From Gyromitra esculenta (Eukaryota; Ascomycota; Pezizomycetes; Pezizales; Discinaceae), in the NCBI GenBank assembly GCA_038503075.1, contig JBCAML010000003.1:496001-560000 (forward strand): a stretch of DNA of 64,000 nucleotides, read 5' to 3'. A model generated the notes under the pieces. It did no database searches. It had not been told where the DNA came from and saw only the letters and a list, made by a program, of their open reading frames with translations. A program made the position numbers and the translations under genes. Shown in pieces: positions 52,357 through 64,000 of this stretch (the stretch's first letter is position 1; every line of letters starts with the position of its first letter).

Positions 52357-54918
52357 CGCGGACAAAATGACAAGCAGCGACATATTTTTCAAGCGGGAAT
52401 TTGCTAAGCTGCTGAATGTTTTATTTCTAGGACTCATTCGGATCCGATATGAAACGACACCAACCCGAAACGATCCAACATCAACAGACTGCCGTACAAG
52501 CTTGAAGTTTGTTGGAGTAATATCGTGCGAAACTCCCCACTCTTTTTTCCTTACCGCATTTTCATATATACTCCTTATGTTTTAGCTCCTCTGTTCTTAG
52601 AGGGGTTCTGCTTTTCGCATTGTACTTCCGAGCATGTTTATGTTTGGGACATGTTTCTTGGTGATTCGGTTTACCTACGGTGCTCCTGCTCGTGGACGTA
52701 CAGGTTCTGATTATTCGACATGGTTTTCAGTGACATCATAGGTTCCGGTTGCAATCGCAGACGATGAAACCCGTTTCTTTTTCTTTTCTTTCTCCTTGCT
52801 ATTTCTTCATGGTTATTTACCCACCCTGGCGTTCGGAAAGTTCAACAATCCACAGCAACATACCACCAAAATTTTCATCAGCATCTACAAGCATTGGAGT
52901 CTAATACAACACAATCCTTTGGATTCAACAAAAATTTCCTTGGAAAATTTCTTTCCAAGGGATTCTATTACTATTCTGATTGGAAAAGGCTTCTACCCGC
53001 CCGCCTCGGCGATCTTTCTTGACGCTTGCCATCTCTTGGTTTTCCCTTTCTCCTTCGGATCTTGTCGAGGCGGCTAACAAGATTTCATCTTCACGATCCC
53101 CACTTTGTTCTACTTGCCTCTTCCGTTTTTGTTGCGCCTTTCCACGACACTCGCCGTATTTTGTGTTATTTTGACGAACGACTTTTCGTTGTTCTACTCC
53201 GCCAGCTCGCTTAAATAAGTGAAAGACGCGGAGACAAACATACATCTAAACAGGAAGACCTTGAATCAAATAACAGATAGTTAGGTATTGATTGCTGGGA
53301 ACGAGCAAAATGCTACTATCTGATGTGGGTGGGGAATGAAAATCCGACTCATAAAACAGAAACCCTGTCGAAGGAAGAGGATAGTGCCAATCATACTGTC
53401 TGGTTTTTTTTGTCGTTGTAATTTTATACGTTCCATCTTACTATTTTTTTCTCTCGTATTTTGCTGTGTTCTATTCCAATCACTGGTTCGCTGGAACTAG
53501 CTCTTTCTTTTCTTGCGTTGTATGGCCTTTCTAATCAATGCTTTTTTTTTCCCTCGTAGTCTCGGTTTTGTTTTGTTTTTGAGTCATCGAGCATAGGGAG
53601 GATCTGCTTTCGTAGAAGCTTGGTGATTGCGAATTTTGCTTTCTCACTTGCAAAGGAACATGGGGCTGTACATTAGTGTGCGTTCTATGTAGTTTCGTAG
53701 TATCAAGAAGCATTTATATCGTAAACATCTCCACTGACCCCGTCTAATGTAAGATAGTGTTTAAAAGTAGGAGTGATTGGATAATAATACGATGGAACAA
53801 AACTTCAGAGGTTCTCTTTTCAGAGGATGACATTCGAAAATCACAGCATTTAGCACTTTGGGGGTTTAAAGACTGGCGTATACTTCGCTACGAATATGAT
53901 GTCACAACCTCTGGGCGGTTCGGAAGTTTGTCACGTTTCCTTTGAGACTGAAGAACGAGTACTACATGTATGTATATGAAGGACAATGGTACCGAAGGGC
54001 TATGCGATATTCTTGTACCCATAAAAACAATGAAACGATGATTTAACAAAAAAAACAAAAAGGTACCGAAGGGCTATGTTTCTATAAGGCTATTTCTACT
54101 TTATGTTATGCTCTCATAATTTAAAATATATTCTTAAAATTGTAGGAACGGTTGGCCTAACCATGCCGTAGGATGAATAAATGTACCTACGAAGGGTCCT
54201 ATCCTATCATAGGAATAACAAACTCTTTTTTTTTTAAAACAAAAGCTGTCACAGCCATCTTGGAAAGACAAGCTCTTCTAAAGCTGCACGCTAGGCCTGT
54301 CCTCTCTTTGGCTTCTCCGTGTCCCGCACATGTGCCGGTTATAATTCGGTGCCTATCCCGGGTTATTCCCACGTAACACGGGGGAATCCATGACAAAATG
54401 AATCCCGGAAAAAGCTGGCATCTCTCCTCGGAATTGTGCATATCTCTCTAACCGCCACTCGGAATAATGTCGCGCGGAAACCACCCAAAGATTTGGTGAG
54501 CCTTATAAACGTGTATGTAATGCAGTCTAGACCGCAGTAAGCCAGGATTGGGCTTACTCTACTATTTAACCGGCTCATCCTCCATCACTCGACGAGGCCC
54601 AGCCCGGGTATAGTCAGTTTTTCATCATTTTAACTGTTTTCAGGCTTCAAGCACGTTTAAATCGGATTTCTAGTGAATTCGCGCAGCTAGGGCATAGGGT
54701 TGTTGGGCCCCTGCAGGTTATCAACGCGGGCATCGTAGCTCCCCTCAGTTGGTATTTTACCGGTAGTGGGACATTTGTAAGGCGCCGCATCCGACTATTT
54801 CCACAACCCCTCTGTTTTTCCTTGATCTTGATTGTTTGCTCGCATCTCACTCAAGTTCGATCTCAGCGGACGTTTTGAAAGAACTTTGAGATACCCAGCT
54901 TCATACCAGTTTTTCACA
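52357..54918. other. 2.5-kb gene-poor spacer before transketolase
   Basis: No gene could be supported. The left part has pyrimidine-rich runs that leave several frames open by composition alone. A 106-codon minus-strand frame (52925-53245) is Glu/Lys/Arg-rich for the same reason and is not called. Two copies of GGTACCGAAGGGCTATG lie at 53988-54004 and 54062-54078, and a TACTACATGTA motif at 53960-53970. Part of it should be the promoter of the strongly expressed TKL1. Confidence 0.5.
53988..54078. repeat. 17-bp direct repeat pair
   Basis: GGTACCGAAGGGCTATG occurs at 53988-54004 and 54062-54078, with an A-rich spacer of 57 nt. No element ends or target duplication were recognised around them. 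Confidence 0.75.
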
Positions 54919-57618
54919 ATGACTTCTTACAGCGAGCTTGACACTCTTTGCGTCAACACGATCCGTGTTCTGTCCGTATGTTGAAACCCCGCCATGTTGA
55001 CCCCACCCCACTTTGCCCCGTCTTGCCCAATGCTCTGTGTCCGTTTGGAGACCGAAAAAGCCGGGTGAAACAAATTCTGCAGTGCTGATACGCTGTCTCA
55101 ATGATAGGCTGATGCGGTCGCGAAAGCGAACTCTGGTCACCCTGGTGCGCCTATGGGAATGGCCCCGGTTTCTCATGTCCTTTTCAATAAGTTCATGAAA
55201 TTCAATCCCAAAAACCCTGACTGGATCAATAGGGACAGATTTGTCCTCTCGTGAGTAAACCCAATTTCTAATCATTTAGTATAAATTTTGTGTTGGGAGA
55301 GCTTGCTGTTTTCTTGTTGTTTCTGTACTACCTTGACTCTTTGAGTACCTACTGGGGAACTAAAATTCTTATCGAGGAGTCAATTTCATATTAACTAAAT
55401 AAAAATTAACTGTTCTTTTCGTAATTTCTTTGGTCCTAGGCTTCTTTGGCTTTTAGATCTTAAGAGAGTGCTTTTATAAAATCTTAATAGCTAATTGCAT
55501 ACTCTTTAGCAACGGTCACGGATGTATGCTCCAGTATTCTTTGTTACATCTATTCGGATACGACCTTTCTATGGAGGACTTGAAGCAATTCCGTCAAGTT
55601 GGCTCCAAGACTCCCGGCCACCCTGAAGCTGTAAGACCTCTCCATTGGCGTCTCATAACCCTAGTAATAGCTAAACAACCAAACATAGGCCGATACCCCC
55701 GGTGTCGAAGTCACCACTGGTCCTCTTGGCCAAGGTTTCGCCAACGCTGTTGGTCTTGCCATTGCTCAGGCCCACACTGCTGCGGTTTTTAACAAGCCCG
55801 GTTATGATCTGATTGACAACTATACGTATATGTTCTTCGGAGACGGATGTCTCATGGAGGGTATTGCCTCCGAGGCTGCATCTACTGCTGGCCACTTGCA
55901 ATTGGGAAACCTGATTGGTATCTACGATGACAACCATATCTCCATTGTATGATACCCATATTACTCGCTTAAAACTATGGGTTTTACTAATAATCCATTA
56001 GGACGGTAGCACCAACTGTGCCTTCACCGAGGACGTCTTGAAGAGATTCGAGGCCTACGGTTGGCACACCCTTCACGTCGAAGACGGTGACAATGACCTT
56101 GCTGCTATTGAGGCTGCCATCGCAGAGGCAAAGGCCGTCACTGACAAGCCAACCATCATCAAACTGACCACCACCATTGGATTCGGATCCAAGGAGCAGG
56201 GAACCCACGGTGTCCACGGATCTCCCCTTAAGGCCGATGATATCAAGAACATCAAGACTAAATTCGGAATGGATCCTACAAAGAGCTTCGACGTTTCTAG
56301 CGAGGTCTACGAATACTACGGTGAGACTGCTGCCCGCGGTGCTGCCGCCGAGGAGGAGTGGAACCAGCTGTTTGCGAAGTATAAGAAGGAGTTCCCAGAG
56401 GAGGGTGCGGATTTAGCGAGGAGATTGGCCAACGTGCTCCCAGAAGGCTGGGAAAAGCATCTACCTACGTATGCAATCTCCTCTTCTCAGAGTGGTAGTA
56501 ATTGATTTATAGGTGCTGACGGGTATTTTGGCGAATTTTAGATATAAGTCAACCGACTCAGCTATCGCTTCCCGCAAGCTTTCCGAGACCGTCCTTCAGA
56601 AACTTTACAGTGTCCTCCCCGAGATGGTCGGCGGATCTGCTGATTTGACTGGATCTAACTTGACCCGTGCCAAGGAGGCTGTTGACTTCCAACCACCATC
56701 AACCAAGCTTGGAGACTGGTCTGGTCGGTATCTCCGATATGGTGTGCGTGAACACGCCATGGCTGGTATCATGAACGGTCTTGCTGCCTATGGAACTATC
56801 ATTCCTTTCGGTGGTACCTTCTTGAACTTCGTTTCATATGCTGCTGGGTCAGTGAGATTGAGCGCCTTGAGCCACGTTCGTGTTATCTATGTTGCTACCC
56901 ACGACTCGATTGGTCTTGGAGAGGATGGTCCTACCCATCAGCCCATTGAGACTCTTGCCCACTTCCGTGCTCTCCCCAATTGCATGGTCTGGCGCCCTGC
57001 CGACGGTAACGAAACTTCTGCTGCTTACTACGTCGCTCTCACCTCCAAGCACACCCCATCAATCCTTGCCCTATCTCGTCAGAACCTTCCCCAACTGGAG
57101 AACTCCACCATCGCTCGCGCTATTAAGGGAGGTTACGTCGCTGTCGAAGCCGAGAACGCAAATATCACCTTGATCTCCACCGGATCTGAGGTCGGTATCT
57201 GTATCGACGCTGTCAAGTACCTTAAGGAGAAGCATAATATTGTTGCTCGCGTTGTGTCCCTGCCCTGCTGGGAGGTGTTTGATGCCCAAGATAAAGAGTA
57301 CAAGCTTTCTGTCCTCCCTGACGGTATTCCTATCCTGTCTGTTGAGGTTATGAGTACTCTTGTAAGTTTCCTACCATCACTGCTATCAAATAGCCTGAAG
57401 ATAAGCAGCTAATTAAAATGTAGGGATGGGAGAAATACTCGCATGAGCAATTCGGACTTAACCGCTTTGGTGCCTCCGGACCTTATAAGGAGGTGTATGA
57501 GAAGTTCGAGTTCACCGCCGCTGGAATCTCCAAGCGTGCCGTTGCCACTATTGATTTCTGGAAGGAAGTCAAACCTATTAGATCTCCAGTCAACAGGGCT
57601 TTTGCGCAGCTGATTTAA
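54919..57618 (+). CDS. TKL1: Transketolase
   Basis: This thiamine-diphosphate enzyme of the non-oxidative pentose phosphate pathway transfers two-carbon units between sugar phosphates. Exons: 54919-54975, 55108-55250, 55510-55630, 55689-55946, 56002-56468, 56542-57361 and 57424-57618, total 2061 nt, 686 aa, normal length. Visible motifs are [14 protein letters not shown], the ThDP-binding [13 protein letters not shown]...[23 protein letters not shown], the transketolase signature GREHAM-type [15 protein letters not shown], and [18 protein letters not shown]. Codon choice is strongly biased to C-ending codons (ACC, GTC, AAC), suggesting high expression. The first two introns are long here (132 and 259 nt). 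It could supply ribose phosphate for the ADE4 product pathway, though the genes are not linked as a unit. Confidence 0.97.
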
Positions 57619-58200
57619 GCATGTGTAAGTGGCGTTGGATACCAATTGGGTAAAGTAAAAAAAAGCATACCATTTTCTTAAGTTGCTGGGCAGTATTAGT
57701 TTCGCATGGTTTGGACTAGGAATACAATGGATGGGTTGAGCCTGTTTACTATAGTATAAACTTACTCGTAGTCAAGAATCGTTTGTCATCACTCGTATTT
57801 TCATAGCTATCGTAGTAAAAGTTCATGGATAAGAGATTTGAGGTTGCATGAGGAATAGCCTATGGCCTAATAAAATACATACCCGATAGCATGAGCGCGA
57901 AACCCTCAAAACGAAAACGAAAACGGAACCAAGGAAGACGGGATAAAATCACTTCGGGAGTGAGAATATGCCAAGAAATAGCCACAACCTAGCCACAGCC
58001 ACCCACCCCTGGCCAGGGTAATAAGCTGCTCAGCGAGTGTATATTCTGTACTTAACAAATGGTTTACGTGCCAGACTAACCCCACATACCGCCAAGATTT
58101 CGCGCCAGAGCCTCACAAAAAAGTTTCTTTCGAGAAAAAGGTAAAACCTCGATTCTCGACACCTCCGAAAGCCACCAGCCACGAACCACGGCAACTGTTA
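57619..58200. other. Intergenic between TKL1 and UTP20
   Basis: No gene is found in 582 nt. A short CGAAAA repeat lies near 57915-57930. It contains the TKL1 3' UTR and the UTP20 promoter. Confidence 0.5.
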
Positions 58201-61200
58201 ATGATGCCGCCGAACAAACCAAAGGCCTCGGGTTCGAAAAAGGGTGGAACACAGTCTAAGAGGAACCATTCTGTATTTCTTCTCCAGTTACTCGAGAATC
58301 TCTATCGCGATTGCATGAGCTAATTGACACTGGGTTAATAGTTTCAATCGTTCACACAAAAAATTGCAAATCTGTAAGATTGAGTTTGTTGTGCATATGC
58401 CAATTTCCTGAAGCGCTAATACGAAAATATAGAAAAATCGATCTCGTCTGCCGAGTCCGCCGCCATGTCGATGATGAGGAAACTGAGAAATCTTTTTTCC
58501 ACAGCTCTCTCAAGTCCTGGATTGATCTCAATCTTTCTGGGACCTTCACCGAATTCTCACGGGAGGTGGTGCCGCTCTCCGAATCGCTCCCACATATCGT
58601 CCACTACAAGGATCAGATATTTGAGCTGCTGGTTAAATACATTGACCGCCGGGACGTCCTCGCTCTCGAGCCACTCTTAAACCTCCTCTCCCAGTTTGCA
58701 CACGATCTTGGCGCCACTTTCGAACCGTATTTTGAGCGCGCAGTTACGCTGTTGAGTGGTCTAGTGGCGAAACATGCGGACGTGAGCACGATCGAGTGGA
58801 CATTCAATTGTTTAGCGTATCTGTTGAAGTATCTCTCGAGGCTGTTGGTGCCGGATTTACGGCCACTGTTTGATATTCTGGCACCATTGCTGGGGAGAGA
58901 ACAACAAAAGTGGTTTATATCACGGTTCGCAGCGGAGGCGCTGAGCTTTCTGTTGCGGAAGGCACGGGGAGAACCGTTGAGGCTGATCGTCAGACATGTC
59001 TTTGAGGATCTTATAAAATCTGTGGATACCCCAGGGGCCAAAGAATATGAGCAAGGACTAATGACTATGTTTATGGAGGCTTGCATTGTGAGTATACCAT
59101 CACGATATTGTGCATTCGATTACAGAGGTTTGGTTTCTGATATCAGCTATAGAGTGTGGACCACACAATCCATTCCAAGGGGCTACAGATCATCAAAACT
59201 ATGCTCGACATATCACTTGAGCTCTCCGATACCTCGGGTCCCTGCTTTCGCGTCTGCGAGGGTGTGCTTGTCGCACTGATGCACCATACCACATCCGAGA
59301 CTTTCCATCCCGCGCTCGCAGTCGTATACGAGTTCATTGACTCACTCATGAGTGCCGATCCTCTCTCATCTCAAATAATCGAGATGGCTGGAAGGCTGCT
59401 TTACACGGTTGTTACAGTGCGTAAAGGCTGCAGAATCAAGGACTGGCAGAAAATCAGTGAAGTAGCACTGAATATGCTCCAAGCTGCGACTGCATTGCAG
59501 ACGGAAGGAGAGCAGCGGGAAAAGGAGCAAAAGACAGCTGTATGGGAGGTATTGAAAGCTTCTGCTATGATTCTGCAGCAAGCAGACCTGGAGGTAGCGA
59601 TACAGAAATGCGGGAAAGTTGTGGATTTGGTGAAGGGGTTTCAGGATGGGACGCTATTTTTGTCGTTTTGCAACTTTTTTTCTGGGCTGGGAGCGGAGCG
59701 GTTTAGGATTTTTCTGTTGCCTTATTTCCAGAGGTAATGGTTTTTATTAGGTTTGGAGTGTGGGGCAGATGGCTAACTATTTTCTAGGTTTATTGTATCT
59801 CAATGGACTTCACACGAGGACGCGCTCTGTCTTCTCATCCCGAAACTTTCCACCACAGGGTCACTAACATCCCACAAAGAACAAGAAGCGTCAGTAGCAG
59901 CAGACCTTCTAGGTCCCAAATCACCATTGACTCAAGGAGCAAACGAGGCTATCCAGGCTGTCCGTGCAGCTCTCGATTCCCCGTCAAATTTCAATGGTCT
60001 TAGCCCGCAGGTCGTTCGTGCATGGCAGTATCTTGACGTCCTTTCTTCTCTCCCTCTTTCCTCCACTTCTATCCCGGTAGATATCATTGAACGTCTCGGG
60101 TGGCTCCTTCAGAAGATCTTTGGTTCGGCGAATGATGCAAGATATGCACCTCTTACTGGTAAGGCGTTGAGCCTCTACTCTCGTGGTAAAGGATCGCAGA
60201 CGAAAACCCTCTCCGAGCTGTTATGCAAGTCTTTCCCATCACTTGGGGGTAATGCTGTGTATTTGCAAGGTGTGGTAGACTTTATACAATTGCCTAGTTT
60301 CAAGAGCTCAATCAATGAAGCTTGGGTAGAAGCAATGGCTGATAAGCTCATCGCGAACCTGGCGAGTCCTAATCATGAGGTCCGCCAGCTGTCATTACGT
60401 TGTCTTGAGTTGATGTGGGCGTATAGGAACCCAAAGAGCCAGGTCTCGGATTGTATCAACACCGCAGCGGTGATTGAAAATACACCATTGACAATGGTGA
60501 ACGCGAGGAATGTCACTATGTATGTAAGGCGGCTGGGGAGTGAATATGCTCATGTAGAGAAAGACTCATGGGAGAGGCGGATTGTGCCTTACTACTGCTT
60601 TGGACTACTTACGGTGCATTTTGCGCCGGCCTGGGAAGACGGAACGGCGGCATTGGCAAAGGTTGCGGAGGTGGAAGAGGAGCTCGTGGCGGCGCTGGCT
60701 TTTGAGTGGTTGCAGCTGCCACTGTTGGAGCCTGATGGACCTGAGCCTACGGGGACTACTACGCCGAAGCCGTGGACGAGTTTTGAGTGCACAAATATGA
60801 GAGCTGTGGAGGAGGATGCTGGGAAATGTATCAACGATAGCTTTGAGGCGGGAGCTGCGCTTATTGGGAAGTTCGAGAAAGTAAGTTTGATCATTACCAT
60901 TGGAGTTCTGTTAATACTGATTGGTGGCAGGGCTTACACATATCTTCTCTTTCTGCCGTGATGGCGCGCACTCAAGCCCTCAAGGTTCTTTGCGAGATAC
61001 CAAGGATCGCGGAGAAACGTAGTCGCCAATTAGTCCCGATGTTTCTGGAATGGACGAAGGCGGATGAAATTGAGGATGTAGACGAAGACGAAGACGGAGA
61101 TGGAGATGTTGGAGAAATGTCGAAAATGAGATGGTCGAGGCGAGACCAAGCAGCAATGCTGACTCTCTTCTCAAAATTTGTCAATCCGCGCACTCTCTAC

Positions 61201-64000
61201 AAATCGACTCACGTCTATTCTGCGCTCCTCAATCTCCTCACAATTGGAGATCCAAAAGTTCAGTCGGCAGCTTTGAAATGTATCTTCACGTGGAAGATAC
61301 CAGCGATTCGGGCATACGAGGATAATCTAAACAATCTCATTGATGATACTCGTTTCAGAGAGGAGGTCACACAGTTTGTTCAGGTTGAAGAAGAGGATTC
61401 GATGGTGCAGACCGATCATAGAGCAGAGTTAATGCCAGTCTTGCTTCGCATCTTGTATGGACGGAGTTTGAGTCGTAAACATGCTTCGAGCGGAAAGAAG
61501 GGAATGGAAAGCAAGAGGATAGTGGTGTTGGCTTCGCTGGCGAACTTCCAACCACAAGAGCAGGCAATGTTTATTGATATCATTCTCGGGAAATTGGAGG
61601 ACGCGCAGTTTGTTGACAAGTTAAACCCGGAAAGATACACCTTGAAGCTAGAGGCGCTAGGAAGCGTAAATGTGTCGACTCGGAAACAGGTGGGGTTTGT
61701 GAGAATGGTGGAAGATATGCTGCGCCAACTCGGATCTACAATGATGCCGTATGTGGGGAAGGTTATGGATGCGTTACTGTATTGCCTTGTCTCTGCATCA
61801 AAGAATATTGGGGAGACCGAGGATATCACGCCAGAGGATGCGATCTCACTTAAGGTTTCAAAAGCGATCCGGCAGGGTGGATTTAAGTGTTTAAATGCGC
61901 TTTTTGCTAGTTGCCCAAATTTCTCGTGGGCGCCATACATGCCAGCTCTCTTCGAGGAGCTTGTCACACCCCGCCTGGAAAACCTTCCGGTTGAGACATC
62001 GCAAGGACCATCTGGACTAATGCAACTGTTCCTGACGTGGACAAAGTCTAGAAGCACGGTGTTGTTCCTGGCGGACTATAACGCTCAGGTGATGCCGAAG
62101 ATTGCGACGTGTTTGGCGAATAAACAGGTGAAGGATGAAGTCATTCTGTTTATTATCAGCATTGTCAAGAACATTATCGCATTGGTTACCCCAGAGGAGG
62201 ACATGGACATCGAAGATAACTCACAGGCGGTTAAGGAACGGCTAGTAAGGCCAAACGTCGATCTCTTCATAGTCAACACTGGTAATATTCTTCACAGAAA
62301 CCCTGGAAAAGAAGTTTTGGAACAGGCAGTGGATGCGATTTCAAAATTGGCACCGTATGTCTCAGGAGATACCGAAACTACCCATCTGGTTGATATATCG
62401 GTATTTTTGTTAGACCAACCCTCTCGCCGTGTTAGCCCGAAAGCAAAGAGCGATATCTTGAAGATTCTTGTCCATTTCCTGCCACTTTGTATTATGGAGA
62501 AGGGTGACGAACTGTTCGAGAGGACATTCCGCAGTGTTTCCTCGTTGTTTGGATTCTTTAAGGATCGTGAAGGGCGGGAAAATCTAGCAGCTGTTTTGAG
62601 CGTATTTGCGGTAAGAGATGAAGAAATCGTGGAAGTTGCCATCCTATCACGGAAATTGAACTCCTTCTCGACAAAACGCTTGGACGAGCCAGACTTCGAA
62701 CAGCGCTTGGAGGCGTACGCTAAGATAAACGAAGAGAGGTATAAAATGTTTAGCCCTAGGCAGTGGATGCCGTTGCTGTTTAACATGCTCTTCTTTATTA
62801 AGGACAACGAGGAGTTGGTAATTCGGACGAATGCTTCATATGCGCTGCGACGGTTTGCGGAGAGTTGCGGGGCTAGGATTGGGACTCCAGAGGAGGAAGC
62901 ATATCTGTCAACCTTGTCCACCACGGTTCTTCCTGCGCTGAGAGCTGGAGCACGAGAACAGTCGGAATTAGTTAGGGTTGAATTCGTGGGTGTTATGGCA
63001 CACATAGTGAAAGAATGCGGCTCCTGGGAGGAAGTTGGCGACATGAGACCTTTGCTGGTTGGCGATGACGAGGAAGCTAACTTTTTCAACAATATTCTCC
63101 ATATTCAGCAACATAGAAGATTGCGTGCTCTCCGGCGATTAGCTGCAATTGCACAAAAGGAAAACATTCAGAGTTCGAATATCGCGCACTTCTTCTTGCC
63201 GTTGATCGAGCATTTCGTATTTGATCAGGCAGAGGATGGACACAACCTAGCCAGTGAGACAGTTGTTACGATTGGGGCTTTGGTAGAGCAGCTTTCTTGG
63301 ACTCAATATAAGGCACTGTTTAGGAGGTATACTGGGTATCTGAGGACGAAGGTAGAGTTGGAAAAGATTGTGGTGAGATTGATTGGGGTAGTTGTTGATT
63401 CGTTATCGAGGGCTTGGGAAGCGGCTGCAACAAATCCAGCTAAAGCGGCTGCGACGGAGGCTGCTGATGGTGATGGTGATGCTCCAATGCAAGAGACCCG
63501 CCCTGGGCAGCTTGCAGAAGGGTTACCGGATCAGGAAATATTGACAACGGACATCTCGAACGGATTGCTAAATACCTTAAACGACTACCTTCATAAAAAG
63601 GATGAGTCTACAGTCAGCCTTCGTGTCCCGATTGCGGTTTCGATAGTCAAACTTCTTAAGGTTATGCCAGATGAGATGCTTAAGCTTAAACTTCCACCGG
63701 TCTTGACAGATGTCTCTCATATCCTGCGTAGTAGAGCCCAAGATTCACGGGATATGACTCGAAGAACACTGACGGAAATTACAACGTTGCTTGGGTCTCA
63801 GTATTTCGGTTTTGTCATTAAGGAACTCCGCGGTGCTCTTTTGAGAGGTTACCAACTTCACGTTCTGTCATTCACTGTACACTCAATTTTAGTGTCTGTG
63901 GTACCTAGCTATTCACCAGGAGACCTCGATTACTGTGTTTCGCAAATTGTGGATGTTGTTATGGACGATATCTTCGGCGTTACTGGAATGGAGAAGGATG
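58201..64000 (+). CDS. UTP20: Utp20, U3 snoRNP / SSU processome component, 3' end beyond window
   Basis: Utp20 is a very large HEAT-repeat protein of the small-subunit processome, needed for 18S rRNA maturation. Exons: 58201-58272, 58342-58373, 58433-59087, 59153-59733, 59788-60880 and 60931 to beyond 64000. About 1834 residues are visible and the reading frame is still open, so perhaps a quarter of the protein is missing. The N terminus is built from two small exons: MMPPNKPKASGSKKGGTQSK, then FQSFTQKIANL joined to KIDLVCRVRRHVDDEETEKS. The conserved YIDRRDVLALEPLLNLLSQF and WFISRFAAEALSFLLRKARG identify the family. The DRIM domain is followed by endless helical repeats without catalytic motifs. 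An acidic insertion (DEDEDGDGD) lies near residue 855. A second ATG three bases downstream is an alternative start. Confidence 0.93.

Noticed and set aside
52925..53245. 106-codon minus-strand Glu/Lys/Arg-rich frame
   Set aside because: The plus strand is pyrimidine-rich here, so the purine-rich complement lacks stop codons by composition; overlapping plus frames are open too.

Overview
This is nuclear DNA of a filamentous ascomycete (Pezizomycotina). The genes are eukaryotic, with many short introns (about 48-90 nt, GT...AG, often with a visible CTAAC or CTGAC branch site 10-25 nt before the acceptor). They include fungal hallmarks such as CHS5, URB1, a GLO2 with 7 exons and a fungal-length PAP1. 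Base composition is balanced, and intergenic spacers are rather long (0.5-2.5 kb). An early-diverging lineage such as Pezizomycetes would fit, but the sequence alone does not prove it.

Layout, left to right: RPL34 (minus, cut by the left edge) / PRP8 (plus, 6 exons, 2359 aa) / methionine sulfoxide reductase A (plus) / URB1 (minus, 10 exons, 1806 aa) diverging from RFC1 (plus, 9 exons) / ADE4 (plus) / a decayed or unmodelled minus-strand coding region at 24.5-25.1 kb / CHS5 (plus) / RPL14 (minus) / a probable non-coding host gene carrying a U24-like C/D snoRNA (28.6-29.1 kb) / RAD1 (XPF nuclease, plus) / a C2H2 zinc-finger gene (plus) / a PNKP-type end-repair enzyme (plus) / EXO1 (plus) / a 231-bp Tc1/mariner-like MITE with TA target duplication (40.7 kb) / GLO2 (plus) / cytosolic isoleucyl-tRNA synthetase (plus) / a decayed minus-strand gene (47.2-47.9 kb) / clathrin light chain (minus) diverging from PAP1 (plus) / a 2.5-kb gene-poor spacer / transketolase (plus) / UTP20 (plus, runs off the right edge).

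The genes are mostly housekeeping and fall into themes. Ribosome biogenesis and translation: RPL34, RPL14, URB1, UTP20, ILS1 and the snoRNA. DNA replication and repair: RFC1, RAD1, PNKP and EXO1. Three of those four have ACGCGT (MluI cell-cycle box) motifs in the short upstream region. RNA processing: PRP8 and PAP1. Metabolism: ADE4, TKL1 and GLO2. Exon structures were worked out by hand from splice signals and protein-family continuity. In every complete model the exon lengths sum to a multiple of three. The least certain ends are PAP1 (both termini) and ADE4 (C terminus).

No self-contained new system such as a defence island or biosynthetic cluster was seen. The most notable non-routine items are the U24-like snoRNA in a possibly duplicated intron, the two decayed coding regions, the MITE, a recurrent TACATGTA palindrome confined almost entirely to non-coding DNA, two 14-nt microexons, one GC-AG intron, and in-frame upstream starts that could give mitochondrial forms of GLO2 and PNKP.
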